A DNA stretch of 64,000 nt from Jejuia sp049889775 (GTDB lineage: Bacteria; Bacteroidota; Bacteroidia; Flavobacteriales; Flavobacteriaceae), in the NCBI GenBank assembly GCA_049889775.1, contig JBMHCT010000021.1:105667-169666 (forward strand), in the 5' to 3' direction. A program made the translations under genes and the position numbers. Every line of letters starts with the position of its first letter. The first letter of the stretch is position 1. Below the pieces are notes generated by a model, which searched no databases, had not been told where the DNA came from, and was given only the letters and a program-made list of their open reading frames with translations. Shown in pieces: positions 28,771-36,479 of this stretch.

Positions 28771-28866
28771 GCGGATAGGTGCGTTAGGGATTGCAGTGGT
28801 AGCTTTTGCCGAGGCATGCATCGAGGCAAAACTTTTAACGGAAAGCCCGACCCTTTGGGTAACGCC
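28771..28866 (+). repeat. interspersed structured repeat, copy A
   Basis: This is one of four related elements of about 100 bp. It runs from GCGGATAGGTGCGTTAGGG to GGGTAACGCC. GCGTTA near the start can pair with TAACGC at the end, with an internal TTTTGCC / GGCAAAA hairpin and a small CCC-TTT-GGG hairpin. It lies between ccoI and the ccoS promoter. No ORF is present. Confidence 0.75.
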
Positions 28867-28884
28867 AAAGAAAATTGGATTAAC

Positions 28885-28928
28885 ATGACAAATGTCATCT
28901 TTTAAAAAGAACTATGCGGGTACTTTTG
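28885..28928 (+). promoter_or_regulatory. cbb3 operon promoter with Crp/Fnr-type palindrome
   Basis: ATGACAAATGTCAT (28885-28898) is a perfect 6+2+6 palindrome. After 22 bp comes TACTTTTG (28921-28928), an exact TAnnTTTG -7 box. The site would be centred near -41 relative to a start around 28932, the class II activator position. It drives ccoS-NO-Q-P and probably downstream genes. Confidence 0.8.
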
Positions 28929-28948
28929 ACCCATAACTTCAATTAGGT

Positions 28949-29134
28949 ATGAGTGTTATATATATTTTACTTGCTGTGAGCATTTTGGTTGCTGTAGCAT
29001 TCTTTGTAGTGTTTGTTATCGCTGTCAAGAAAGGGCAGTTTGATGATAGCTACACCCCGTCAGTCCGCATGTTATTCGAGGATGAACTCGTCAAAGATAA
29101 AACCAACAAAACAATACTAACCAAAGAAGAATAA
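28949..29134 (+). CDS. ccoS: cbb3 oxidase assembly protein CcoS
   Basis: This 61 aa protein has one N-terminal transmembrane helix (residues 2-25, IYILLAVSILVAVAFFVVFV) and a short cytoplasmic tail containing the FDDSYTPSVRMLFEDE pattern typical of CcoS. CcoS is needed for cofactor insertion into CcoN. It stands directly in front of the fused ccoNO gene (9 bp gap) and is the first gene after the Crp/Fnr-type promoter. Confidence 0.92.
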   Translation: MSVIYILLAVSILVAVAFFVVFVIAVKKGQFDDSYTPSVRMLFEDELVKDKTNKTILTKEE

Positions 29135-29143
29135 TCAACTATT

Positions 29144-31327
29144 ATGGAAGTACAACAATTTCATTACGATAACAAAATCGTTACTAAATTTATCTACGCT
29201 ACCATTGTTTTTGGGGTGGTAGGAATGGTGGTGGGCCTTTTGCTTGCCTTTATGTTTTTATTCCCCAATTTAACTGATGGCGTATCGTGGTTGAGTTTTG
29301 GTCGTTTAAGACCTTTACACACCAACGCTGTGATTTTTGCCTTTGTGGGTAATGCCATGTTTGCTGGGGTGTATTACTCCTTACAACGACTACTTAAAAC
29401 CCGTATGGCAAGTGACTTGTTGAGTAACATCAACTTCTGGGGGTGGCAGCTTATTATTGTTGCTGCAGCCATTACATTGCCTTTGGGGATTACCACATCT
29501 AAAGAATATGCTGAACTGGAATGGCCCATTGATATTGCCATTGCTTTAGTTTGGGTAGTGTTTGGTGTGAATATGATTTGGACGATTTTAAAACGTCGTC
29601 AACGTCATTTATATGTGGCTGTTTGGTTTTACATTGCTACGTTTGTTACGGTTGCTGTACTTCATATTTTTAATAGTTTAGAGTTACCTGTTAGCGGATT
29701 GAAAAGTTACTCGGTTTACGCGGGTGTGCAAGACGCACTTGTGCAATGGTGGTACGGTCACAATGCTGTGGCATTCTTCTTAACTACGCCGTTTTTAGGT
29801 TTGATGTACTATTTTGTTCCTAAAGCTGCTAACAGACCTGTGTACTCTTATCGTTTATCTATTGTACACTTCTGGTCGTTGATTTTCATATATATTTGGG
29901 CTGGACCTCACCACTTATTATATACAGCTCTACCAGATTGGGCGCAGAATTTAGGTGTTACTTTTTCCGTAATGCTATTGATGCCATCTTGGGGTGGTAT
30001 GATAAACGGACTTTTAACCTTACGTGGTGCTTGGGATAAAGTACGTACTGATCCTGTTTTAAAATTTATGGTGGTAGCTATTACGGGTTACGGTATGGCA
30101 ACATTTGAAGGGCCTACCCTATCACTTAAAAATGTAAATGCTATTGCCCACTTTACCGATTGGATTATTGCCCACGTGCACGTTGGTGCTTTAGCTTGGA
30201 ACGGTTTTATGGCATTCGGTATGATTTATTATCTAGTTCCTCGATTATTTAAAACTAAGCTTTATTCCTTAGGAATGGCCAATTTACATTTCTGGTTGGG
30301 TACTTTGGGTATTATTATTTATGCATTACCAATGTATGTTGCTGGCTTTACACAAGCAAGTATGTGGAAACAATTTAATCCTGATGGTACATTAGTTTAC
30401 GGCAACTTCTTGGAAACTGTTACGCAAATTATCCCAATGTACTGGATGCGTGCTATTGGAGGAACACTTTATATTGTTGGTATGTTAATTCTTGTAGTTA
30501 ACGTTATCGTTACCGTAAGAAGTGGAAGTAAAGTTGAAGACGAATTAGCAGAAGCTCCAGCTTTAGAACGTGTTACTAAAAGACGTACAGCTAGTGAAGG
30601 ATGGCACACCTGGTTAGAAAGAAGACCTATTAAACTGACTATTTTAGCAACTATTGCTATACTGATTGGTGGTATTATTCAAATAGTACCAACGATTATG
30701 GTTGAATCTAACATTCCAACTATAGCCAGTGTGAAACCGTATACACCTTTAGAACTAGAGGGTAGAGACATTTATATCCGTGAAGGTTGTGTGGGGTGTC
30801 ACTCGCAGATGATTCGTCCGTTTAGAAGTGAAGTAGAGCGTTATGGTGAATACTCTAAAGCTGGAGAGTATGTATACGATCATCCATTCTTATGGGGAAG
30901 TAAGCGTACAGGCCCAGATTTACACCGTGTTGGTGGCAAGTACTCTGATAACTGGCATTTCAACCATATGTACGATCCGCAAAGTACCTCATCTGGTTCT
31001 ATCATGCCACGTTACCAATGGTTGATTAAAAACGAATTGGATAAATCGCAAACCGAATCTAAAATGGAAACTATGGTATCACTTGGTGTTCCTTATTCCG
31101 GTACGGAGATTGCAAATGCTCAACAAAGTATGCTGGAACAAGGCACTCAAATTGAGGAGAATCTGTATAGCGACCCTGATTTTGCAAGTACTTATGAAGC
31201 TGACAAGAAAGCTGCTGCCGCAAGTGGTGAAGATTTTGTAGAGATGAAAAACAGAGAAATCGTGGCCTTAATTGCATATCTGCAAAGATTGGGTACAGAT
31301 ATTAAAGTAGAAACCGCACTAAAATAA
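29144..31327 (+). CDS. ccoNO: fused cbb3 cytochrome oxidase subunits CcoN-CcoO
   Basis: This 727 aa protein fuses the catalytic subunit and the mono-haem subunit of cbb3 oxidase, the high-affinity terminal oxidase, in the inner membrane. Residues 1 to about 470 are the haem-copper subunit CcoN (12 or so spans; HTNAVIFAFVGNAMF, WWYGHNAVAFF, GPHHLLYT and HFTDWIIAHVHVGALAWNG hold haem and copper His ligands). Residues about 505-727 are CcoO with one haem c motif, C549-x2-C552-H553. The fusion is normal in Bacteroidota. Neighbours on both sides are cco genes. Confidence 0.96.
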   Translation: MEVQQFHYDNKIVTKFIYATIVFGVVGMVVGLLLAFMFLFPNLTDGVSWLSFGRLRPLHTNAVIFAFVGNAMFAGVYYSLQRLLKTRMASDLLSNINFWGWQLIIVAAAITLPLGITTSKEYAELEWPIDIAIALVWVVFGVNMIWTILKRRQRHLYVAVWFYIATFVTVAVLHIFNSLELPVSGLKSYSVYAGVQDALVQWWYGHNAVAFFLTTPFLGLMYYFVPKAANRPVYSYRLSIVHFWSLIFIYIWAGPHHLLYTALPDWAQNLGVTFSVMLLMPSWGGMINGLLTLRGAWDKVRTDPVLKFMVVAITGYGMATFEGPTLSLKNVNAIAHFTDWIIAHVHVGALAWNGFMAFGMIYYLVPRLFKTKLYSLGMANLHFWLGTLGIIIYALPMYVAGFTQASMWKQFNPDGTLVYGNFLETVTQIIPMYWMRAIGGTLYIVGMLILVVNVIVTVRSGSKVEDELAEAPALERVTKRRTASEGWHTWLERRPIKLTILATIAILIGGIIQIVPTIMVESNIPTIASVKPYTPLELEGRDIYIREGCVGCHSQMIRPFRSEVERYGEYSKAGEYVYDHPFLWGSKRTGPDLHRVGGKYSDNWHFNHMYDPQSTSSGSIMPRYQWLIKNELDKSQTESKMETMVSLGVPYSGTEIANAQQSMLEQGTQIEENLYSDPDFASTYEADKKAAAASGEDFVEMKNREIVALIAYLQRLGTDIKVETALK

Positions 31328-31347
31328 CCATTAAAAAAGAGAAAATC

Positions 31348-31533
31348 ATGTTGAAATTTGTAAAAAACCACATGGAAAGTATCACAGGTATAGAAATCTA
31401 TCCTATTATTTCCTTATTGATATTTTTCATCTTTTTCGTATTACTTTTTTGGTGGGTAGTTACCGCAAAAAAAGACTACATAAAACGAGTGAGCAACTTA
31501 CCATTAGACAACCAAAATAACGACATATTATGA
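31348..31533 (+). CDS. ccoQ: CcoQ-like small cbb3 oxidase subunit
   Basis: This 61 aa protein has one transmembrane helix (residues about 17-38: PIISLLIFFIFFVLLFWWVV) and a charged tail (AKKDYIKRVSNLPLDNQ), as in CcoQ/FixQ subunits that stabilise the complex. It sits 20 bp after ccoNO and 85 bp before ccoP. Recognition relies on position and size as well as the helix and tail pattern. Confidence 0.85.
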   Translation: MLKFVKNHMESITGIEIYPIISLLIFFIFFVLLFWWVVTAKKDYIKRVSNLPLDNQNNDIL

Positions 31534-31607
31534 AACCGAACATTCTAAGTTTTATCTCACTTATGAATTTATCCTGGAGGTTACATTTGTCCATTTTATT
31601 AAAATAA
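31530..31607 (+). CDS. possible 25-residue peptide between ccoQ and ccoP
   Basis: A 26-codon frame starts with an ATGA overlap of the ccoQ stop and ends 11 bp before the ccoP ATG. The peptide (MKPNILSFISLMNLSWRLHL...) is hydrophobic. The overlap suggests coupled translation, but chance is likely at this length. Confidence 0.15.
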   Translation: MKPNILSFISLMNLSWRLHLSILLK

Positions 31608-31618
31608 ACAACTATCAA

Positions 31619-32560
31619 ATGAAAAATTTAATTCCATCTTGGATTCGTGTTCCAGTAGTTTTCTTTATCATTTTTGGAGCCGTTGAATTCTTTATAGATT
31701 CTGGTGAAAAGCCTGCATTTATTGAATATCCCGTAGTACTATTATTTCTCCTTTTAGTATTGCTTATATTGATAGCCATTGAAGCTATTGTTGGCGCTTT
31801 GGAAAATGTAATGCTACATAAGCTCAATGAGGAAGCCAAAGCTAAGTTTTTAGCGGAAAAAGAAAAGGCTTACGAGTTTAAGTGGTTAAAAGAAACATAT
31901 AAAAAACTTGTTGGACAAAAACCCATTGAAGAAGAAGGCGAAATTATACTAGACCACAATTATGATGGCATAAAAGAATTAGATAATAATCTACCTCCTT
32001 GGTGGTTATACGGTTTTTATGCTAGTATCGCTTTTGCTGCTATTTATTTGGTACGTTATCACATATTTGATGGCGATTCTCAATTGGATGAACTTGAAAT
32101 AGAATTAGCAGAAGCCAAAACTGCTGTTGAGGCCTATAAAAAAACAGCTAAAGATTTAGTGGATGTAAATACAGTTGTAATGTTAACGGATGCTGATGAT
32201 TTAAGCACTGGTAAATCTATTTTTGAGACCAACTGCGTAGCTTGTCATATGGCTGATGGTGGTGGTGGTATTGGACCAAATTTGACAGATGAATATTGGA
32301 TTCTTGGTGGAGGTATTAAAAATGTTTTCAATACCGTTTCTGAAGGCGGACGTTCTGGAAAAGGGATGATTCCATGGAAAGCCCAATTAAAACCATCTCA
32401 AATAGCAAAAGTATCTAGTTATTTACTAACTCTACAAGGTACGACACCTGCAAATCCGAAAGCTCCTGAGGGTGATATTTGGGTAGATGAAACTGTGGAA
32501 GAAGCTACTGACTCAGTTGAAGAAGTAAAAGCAGAAGTTATCGAAACCGCTACTGAATAA
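31619..32560 (+). CDS. ccoP: cbb3 oxidase subunit CcoP, mono-haem form
   Basis: This 313 aa membrane-anchored cytochrome c subunit has two N-terminal hydrophobic spans (about 12-26 and 32-62), a soluble segment, a third span near LPPWWLYGFYASIAFAAIYL, and a C-terminal cytochrome c domain with one haem motif, C206-x2-C209-H210. Proteobacterial CcoP has two CxxCH motifs; only one is present here, as in other Bacteroidota. The C-terminus is very acidic (VDETVEEATDSVEEVK). It delivers electrons to the CcoNO core. Confidence 0.92.
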   Translation: MKNLIPSWIRVPVVFFIIFGAVEFFIDSGEKPAFIEYPVVLLFLLLVLLILIAIEAIVGALENVMLHKLNEEAKAKFLAEKEKAYEFKWLKETYKKLVGQKPIEEEGEIILDHNYDGIKELDNNLPPWWLYGFYASIAFAAIYLVRYHIFDGDSQLDELEIELAEAKTAVEAYKKTAKDLVDVNTVVMLTDADDLSTGKSIFETNCVACHMADGGGGIGPNLTDEYWILGGGIKNVFNTVSEGGRSGKGMIPWKAQLKPSQIAKVSSYLLTLQGTTPANPKAPEGDIWVDETVEEATDSVEEVKAEVIETATE

Positions 32561-32592
32561 ATAATTGCCAAACTAAACACTTAATTAAACCC

Positions 32593-32624
32593 AGACCTGT
32601 CAGGATTTGAAACCTGACAGGTCT
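32593..32624. repeat. perfect palindrome in front of ccoG
   Basis: Two 12-bp arms, AGACCTGTCAGG (32593-32604) and CCTGACAGGTCT (32613-32624), are perfect reverse complements around an 8-base loop. This looks like an interspersed palindromic repeat. It contains one candidate start codon of ccoG and ends 15 bp before the other. Confidence 0.85.
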
Positions 32625-32639
32625 AAATCAAAAAAAGCT

Positions 32640-34064
32640 TTGGAAACCCCAGAAAACGAAATATTCAGAGATTCTATTGCGACGGTTACAGAAGAAGGTA
32701 AGCGGGCTTGGGTGTTTCCTAAAAAGCCTAGTGGCAAGTTTTATGAATACCGCAAATATGTAAGCTACTTTTTATTAGCGTTTCTGTTCTTGTCCCCATT
32801 TATAAAAATCAATGGGAATCAGTTTTTGATGTTCAATGTATTGGAACGTCGTTTTAATATTTTCGGGTTTCCGTTTTGGCCACAAGATTTTCATTTGTTT
32901 GTGATTTCCATGATTATTGGTGTAGTATTCATTACACTATTTACCGTGGCTTTCGGACGTATTTTCTGCGGATGGATTTGTCCACAAACCATTTTTATGG
33001 AAATGGTATTTAGAAGGATAGAATATTGGATTGAAGGTGACAGAAACAAACAACGCAAACTGGCAAGACAAAAATGGGATGCTGAAAAAATAAGAAAGAA
33101 AGGACTTAAGTTTCTAATTTTTGCCATCATCTCTTTCTTAATTGCTAATGTGTTTTTAGCGTATTTAATCGGAAGCGACACACTATTAAGATACATTTCT
33201 GAAGGGCCCTTTAATCATTTAAGCACACTTATTTCATTATTAATTTTTACAGCGGTATTTTATTTTGTATTTGCATGGTTTAGAGAGCAAGTATGCATAA
33301 TTGCATGTCCTTACGGGAGATTACAAGGTGTCTTATTAGACACAAAATCTATAGTTGTTGCCTATGACCACAAACGGGGTGAAGGCGAAAGCGGCAGAAA
33401 AAAATTTAGAAAAAACGAAGATAGAGCTGCTTTGGGCCATGGTGATTGTATTGACTGTCTGCAATGTGTGCATGTGTGCCCCACGGGTATTGATATTAGA
33501 AATGGTACTCAACTAGAATGTGTAAACTGTACTGCCTGTATTGATGAATGCGACCATATTATGGAAAGCATCAATTTACCTAAGGGATTAATTCGTTATG
33601 CCAGTGAAGAGAATATTGAGAAGAAAACACCTTTTAAATTAACGACAAGACTAAAAGGTTATACAGGCGTATTGACCATTTTAGTAGGTGTTTTAGTTGG
33701 GATGTTATTTTTAAGAAATGATGTAGAGGCCAATGTATTAAGATTACCTGGTCAGTTATACGAACATAAAGAAGGCAATATAATTAGCAATGTGTATACG
33801 TATAAACTAGTAAATAAAACGACCGAAGACATTGAAGATGTTAGTTTTAAAGTAATGTCTCACGAAGGGGAATTAAAACTAGTCTCAACCAGTGAAGATT
33901 TTTTGGTGCCAAGTCAAGGGATTGCAGAGGGCACATTGTTTATTGAAATAAATAATTCGGATTTATCAGGTGACAGAAACAAAATAAAAATAGGCGTTTA
34001 CAAAGGCGATGAATTGATTGAGACCACTACGGCTAACTTTTTAGGACCACGGAGTTATCGATAA
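32640..34064 (+). CDS. ccoG: CcoG-like cytochrome oxidase accessory protein (4Fe-4S)
   Basis: This product of about 474 aa has five or so membrane spans and two ferredoxin-type cluster sets: CGWICPQ and ACPYGRLQG in the membrane part, then CIDCLQCVHVCP and CVNCTACIDECD in the cytoplasmic part. CcoG reduces copper for insertion into the cbb3 oxidase. The C-terminal 130 residues form an Ig-like periplasmic domain. The frame is open from a TTG at 32607, but that codon lies in the loop of a 32-bp palindrome. The TTG at 32640 yields METPENEIFRDSIATV, close to the usual CcoG start, so I prefer it; the exact start is uncertain. Confidence 0.88.
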   Translation: METPENEIFRDSIATVTEEGKRAWVFPKKPSGKFYEYRKYVSYFLLAFLFLSPFIKINGNQFLMFNVLERRFNIFGFPFWPQDFHLFVISMIIGVVFITLFTVAFGRIFCGWICPQTIFMEMVFRRIEYWIEGDRNKQRKLARQKWDAEKIRKKGLKFLIFAIISFLIANVFLAYLIGSDTLLRYISEGPFNHLSTLISLLIFTAVFYFVFAWFREQVCIIACPYGRLQGVLLDTKSIVVAYDHKRGEGESGRKKFRKNEDRAALGHGDCIDCLQCVHVCPTGIDIRNGTQLECVNCTACIDECDHIMESINLPKGLIRYASEENIEKKTPFKLTTRLKGYTGVLTILVGVLVGMLFLRNDVEANVLRLPGQLYEHKEGNIISNVYTYKLVNKTTEDIEDVSFKVMSHEGELKLVSTSEDFLVPSQGIAEGTLFIEINNSDLSGDRNKIKIGVYKGDELIETTTANFLGPRSYR

Positions 34065-34150
34065 AGTTTGCAGTCAAAGTCGCAGTTTTCAGTTGTTAGA
34101 GTTGTGAAAGCGGCAGAAAGTATTGAAATATTGATTTGAACATGGCGTTG

Positions 34151-34263
34151 GCGGGATTGCCCGCGTTAGGGATTGCAGAGGAAAGCCCACAGCGAAGTTT
34201 CCGTCTCAGCGGGACGAAGCGAGGACTTGGAACGGAAAGCCCGACCCCTTGTGGGTAACGCCC
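34151..34263 (+). repeat. interspersed structured repeat, copy B
   Basis: This copy has the same borders as copy A (CGCGTTAGGGATTGCAG at the left, CCCGACCCCTTGTGGGTAACG at the right) but a different centre, with a CGTC / GACG hairpin in place of the TTTTGCC hairpin. The whole 310-bp gap 34065-34374 between ccoG and ccoH holds this element and two shorter palindromes; I see no gene in it. Confidence 0.75.
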
Positions 34264-34302
34264 TAATAAAATTGGCAGTTGGCAGTAGACAAGAAAATTA
34301 AG

Positions 34303-34323
34303 ATCCTGAAACGAATTCAGGAT
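34303..34323. repeat. short interspersed palindrome upstream of ccoH
   Basis: The perfect arms ATCCTGAA and TTCAGGAT are separated by five bases. Together with the next palindrome it resembles the small stem-loops found dispersed in flavobacterial intergenic DNA. Confidence 0.6.
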
Positions 34324-34348
34324 GACAAAAAGTATTAATTAAAAGAGA

Positions 34349-34366
34349 TTCCTGCTTTCGCAGGAA
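34349..34366. repeat. short interspersed palindrome next to the ccoH start
   Basis: The perfect arms TTCCTGC and GCAGGAA surround a TTTC loop. The element ends 8 bp before the ccoH ATG and would fold over its translation-start region. Confidence 0.6.
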
Positions 34367-34374
34367 GTAAGATT

Positions 34375-34821
34375 ATGAAACTAAATTGGGGAACCGGAAT
34401 TGTTTTAGCGTTTATAGGCTTTATTGCCTTTATTATGTATTTCATTATTACGATGAACGTAGACCATAAATACGATCATGATTTGGTGAGCGAGAATTAT
34501 TATGGTGAAGAACTGAAATATCAAAGTGATATTAACAAGTTAAAAAACGCGAAAACACTTAAAACTAATATTAGCTATAAAAAAACAGCCGAGGGGTTAA
34601 TGATCAGTTTCCCGAATGATATCGATTATAAAAAAATTACTGGAAATATGTTCCTATACAGGCCATCTAACAAACAACTAGACTTTGAAACTGCTATTTC
34701 ATTGTCTAATCCTTATTTGCTCATACCTGACTCCCGTTTGGTAGATGGCCGTTGGAACATTAAAATAGATTGGCAATATAACGGAAAATCTTATTTATTT
34801 AAAGAAGCTATAGTGTATTAG
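34375..34821 (+). CDS. ccoH: CcoH/FixH-like oxidase assembly protein
   Basis: This 148 aa protein has one N-terminal transmembrane helix (residues 5-26: WGTGIVLAFIGFIAFIMYFI) and a periplasmic domain starting with the DLVSENYYGEELKYQ motif characteristic of FixH/CcoH. It stabilises and helps assemble the cbb3 oxidase. It is followed 1 bp later by a SafE-like membrane protein, so the two are coupled. The gap to ccoG is filled with repeat elements. Confidence 0.88.
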   Translation: MKLNWGTGIVLAFIGFIAFIMYFIITMNVDHKYDHDLVSENYYGEELKYQSDINKLKNAKTLKTNISYKKTAEGLMISFPNDIDYKKITGNMFLYRPSNKQLDFETAISLSNPYLLIPDSRLVDGRWNIKIDWQYNGKSYLFKEAIVY

Positions 34822-34822
34822 T

Positions 34823-35524
34823 ATGCTTTGGTCTGGGTTTATATTAGGTATTTTGGGTAGTTTTCACTGCGTTGGCATGTGTGGGCCCATTGCGTTTATG
34901 TTACCTATAGACCGTACAAATTCTATAAAAAAAATATCTCAGATTGCTATTTATCATGTGGGTAGACTCCTTGCTTACGGCCTTATAGGGTTAGTATTTG
35001 GCGCAGTGGGCAAGAGTCTCTCCATATTTGGTTTTCAGCAGCAATTGTCCATTATTATTGGGGTTTTAATGATTTTAGTGGTGCTAATACCACAAAAAAC
35101 GTTTAACAAGTACAATTTCTCTAAACCTATATACAGCGGTATTTCTAGGATAAAATCGGCTTTAGGCAACGCCCTGAAGAAAAAAACTATGGACACCTTT
35201 TTAACCATTGGGTTTTTAAATGGCTTTTTACCCTGTGGCTTGGTGTATATGGCAGTTTTTGCTGCACTTAGCTACGGTAGTGCGGCAAATGGCAGTTTGT
35301 ACATGGCAACGTTTGGTCTGGGCACTATTCCGTTAATGACTACCGCTATTTACTTTAGCCAGTTTTTAAAAGGTAAAACTAGGCAGCGCATTCAAAACCT
35401 AATTCCCGTGTTTGTTATTATTATTGGTGGCCTATTTATTCTGCGTGGTTTAGGCTTGGGTATACCTTACCTCTCTCCTGCTCCCGTTTACGAGTTGGCG
35501 TCTAGTAGTATGAATTGTCATTAA
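34823..35524 (+). CDS. TauE/SafE-like membrane protein (cytochrome biogenesis type)
   Basis: This 233 aa integral membrane protein has six predicted helices. It begins GFILGILGSFHCVGMCGPIAFML and has a second internal signature, GFLNGFLPCGLVYMAVFAAL. The HCxxMCGP motif and its place at the end of cco operons mark the CcoI-associated SafE/DsbD-like group rather than a true sulfite exporter. A role in copper handling or thiol transfer during oxidase assembly is inferred from location. A repeat element (copy C) follows the stop. Confidence 0.83.
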   Translation: MLWSGFILGILGSFHCVGMCGPIAFMLPIDRTNSIKKISQIAIYHVGRLLAYGLIGLVFGAVGKSLSIFGFQQQLSIIIGVLMILVVLIPQKTFNKYNFSKPIYSGISRIKSALGNALKKKTMDTFLTIGFLNGFLPCGLVYMAVFAALSYGSAANGSLYMATFGLGTIPLMTTAIYFSQFLKGKTRQRIQNLIPVFVIIIGGLFILRGLGLGIPYLSPAPVYELASSSMNCH

Positions 35525-35530
35525 TATTTT

Positions 35531-35628
35531 GGGGTTCCCCTATCGGGTCGGGCTTTCCGTTCCAAGTCCTCGCACCTCCTACGTCGGGCTGCGGGCTTTC
35601 CACTGCAATCCCTAACCCACCTATCCGC
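35531..35628 (-). repeat. interspersed structured repeat, copy C (inverted)
   Basis: Read on the minus strand it begins GCGGATAGGTGGGTTAGGG like copy A and shares the GAGGACTTGGAACGGAAAGC segment with copy B. Its terminal GGGTAACGCC is altered to GATAGGGGAACCCC. It lies just after the cco locus. Confidence 0.7.
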
Positions 35629-35763
35629 AAACCTTGCTTTTCAAACCATTTATAAATAGTGCATTTGCCAAAGTCAATTTAACACAAATTTATGATTTCA
35701 TTAATGACACATAAATTTTGTTTATGAATAACATTAGACAATTCAATAGTTTTATTCACATTA

Positions 35764-35787
35764 ATAATAGTATTGCTATTATATTTG
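35764..35787 (+). promoter_or_regulatory. tetR-exporter promoter with overlapping palindrome
   Basis: The inverted repeat ATAATAG-TATTG-CTATTAT (35764-35782) overlaps an exact -7 box TATATTTG (35780-35787), 19 bp before the ATG at 35806. The layout fits autorepression by the TetR protein; no direct evidence of binding is available. Confidence 0.5.
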
Positions 35788-35805
35788 CGAACAAATTTAT
35801 TGATT

Positions 35806-36477
35806 ATGGATTCTTTACTTTCAAATTTAAAGATTGTTGTTCCTGAAAAAATCTATGTTAAAGACCCTGAGTCTTCAGATTTAGGGAGGCGTATCGTAGA
35901 ACACAGTATCATTTTAATTGATGACATAGGTTTTGATAGTTTCACATTTAAAAAACTAGGGGCCAAAATAGGTTCTAACGAAAGTTCTATTTATCGTTAT
36001 TTTGAAAGTAAACATAAGCTATTATTATACCTCTCCTCGTGGTATTGGGCTTGGATAGAGTATCAATTAGTCATAGAAACTCGAAATTTGGCACCGATAG
36101 ACAGACTTCAAAAAGCCATTGAAGTAGTTACTAGAACCACTGAGCAAGATTCAAACTTCTCACATATCAATGAAGTATTATTGAATCGCATCATGGTAAA
36201 CGAAAACTCTAAATCTTTTTTAACCAAAGAGGTAGACCAAGAAAACAAAGAAGGTTACTTTGTAATTTACAAACGTATTGTACGTCGCCTAAGCGCAATG
36301 ATTAAGGAGATAGATGCAGATTATAAATTTCCTTCAAGCTTAGCAAGTACCATTTTAGATGGTAGCCTACATCAATATTTTTTAAAAGACCATTTTGCCT
36401 CCATTACCGATTGCAATGAAGGGCTTTCCCCAACCGATTTTATTAAGAACCTGGTACTTAAAACCGTGAAAAATTAA
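35806..36477 (+). CDS. TetR/AcrR family regulator
   Basis: This 223 aa regulator has an N-terminal helix-turn-helix (FTFKKLGAKIGSNESSIYRYFESKHKLLLYL) and a helical ligand domain. The frame is open from 35773, but the ATG at 35806 starts after a good -7 box, so I use it. Its stop is 2 bp before the ABC transporter ATG, so it leads a four-gene exporter operon and is the likely local repressor. The ligand is unknown. Confidence 0.88.
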   Translation: MDSLLSNLKIVVPEKIYVKDPESSDLGRRIVEHSIILIDDIGFDSFTFKKLGAKIGSNESSIYRYFESKHKLLLYLSSWYWAWIEYQLVIETRNLAPIDRLQKAIEVVTRTTEQDSNFSHINEVLLNRIMVNENSKSFLTKEVDQENKEGYFVIYKRIVRRLSAMIKEIDADYKFPSSLASTILDGSLHQYFLKDHFASITDCNEGLSPTDFIKNLVLKTVKN

Positions 36478-36479
36478 CT

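Noticed and set aside
28771..28866. Repeat copy as an insertion sequence
   Set aside because: It is about 100 bp with no transposase gene, and I could not see a clear target duplication by eye; a non-autonomous element remains possible and is listed as a finding.
34823..35524. Sulfite exporter
   Set aside because: The SafE-like protein has the HCxxMCGP type motif and sits at the end of the cco genes, so an oxidase-assembly role is more likely.
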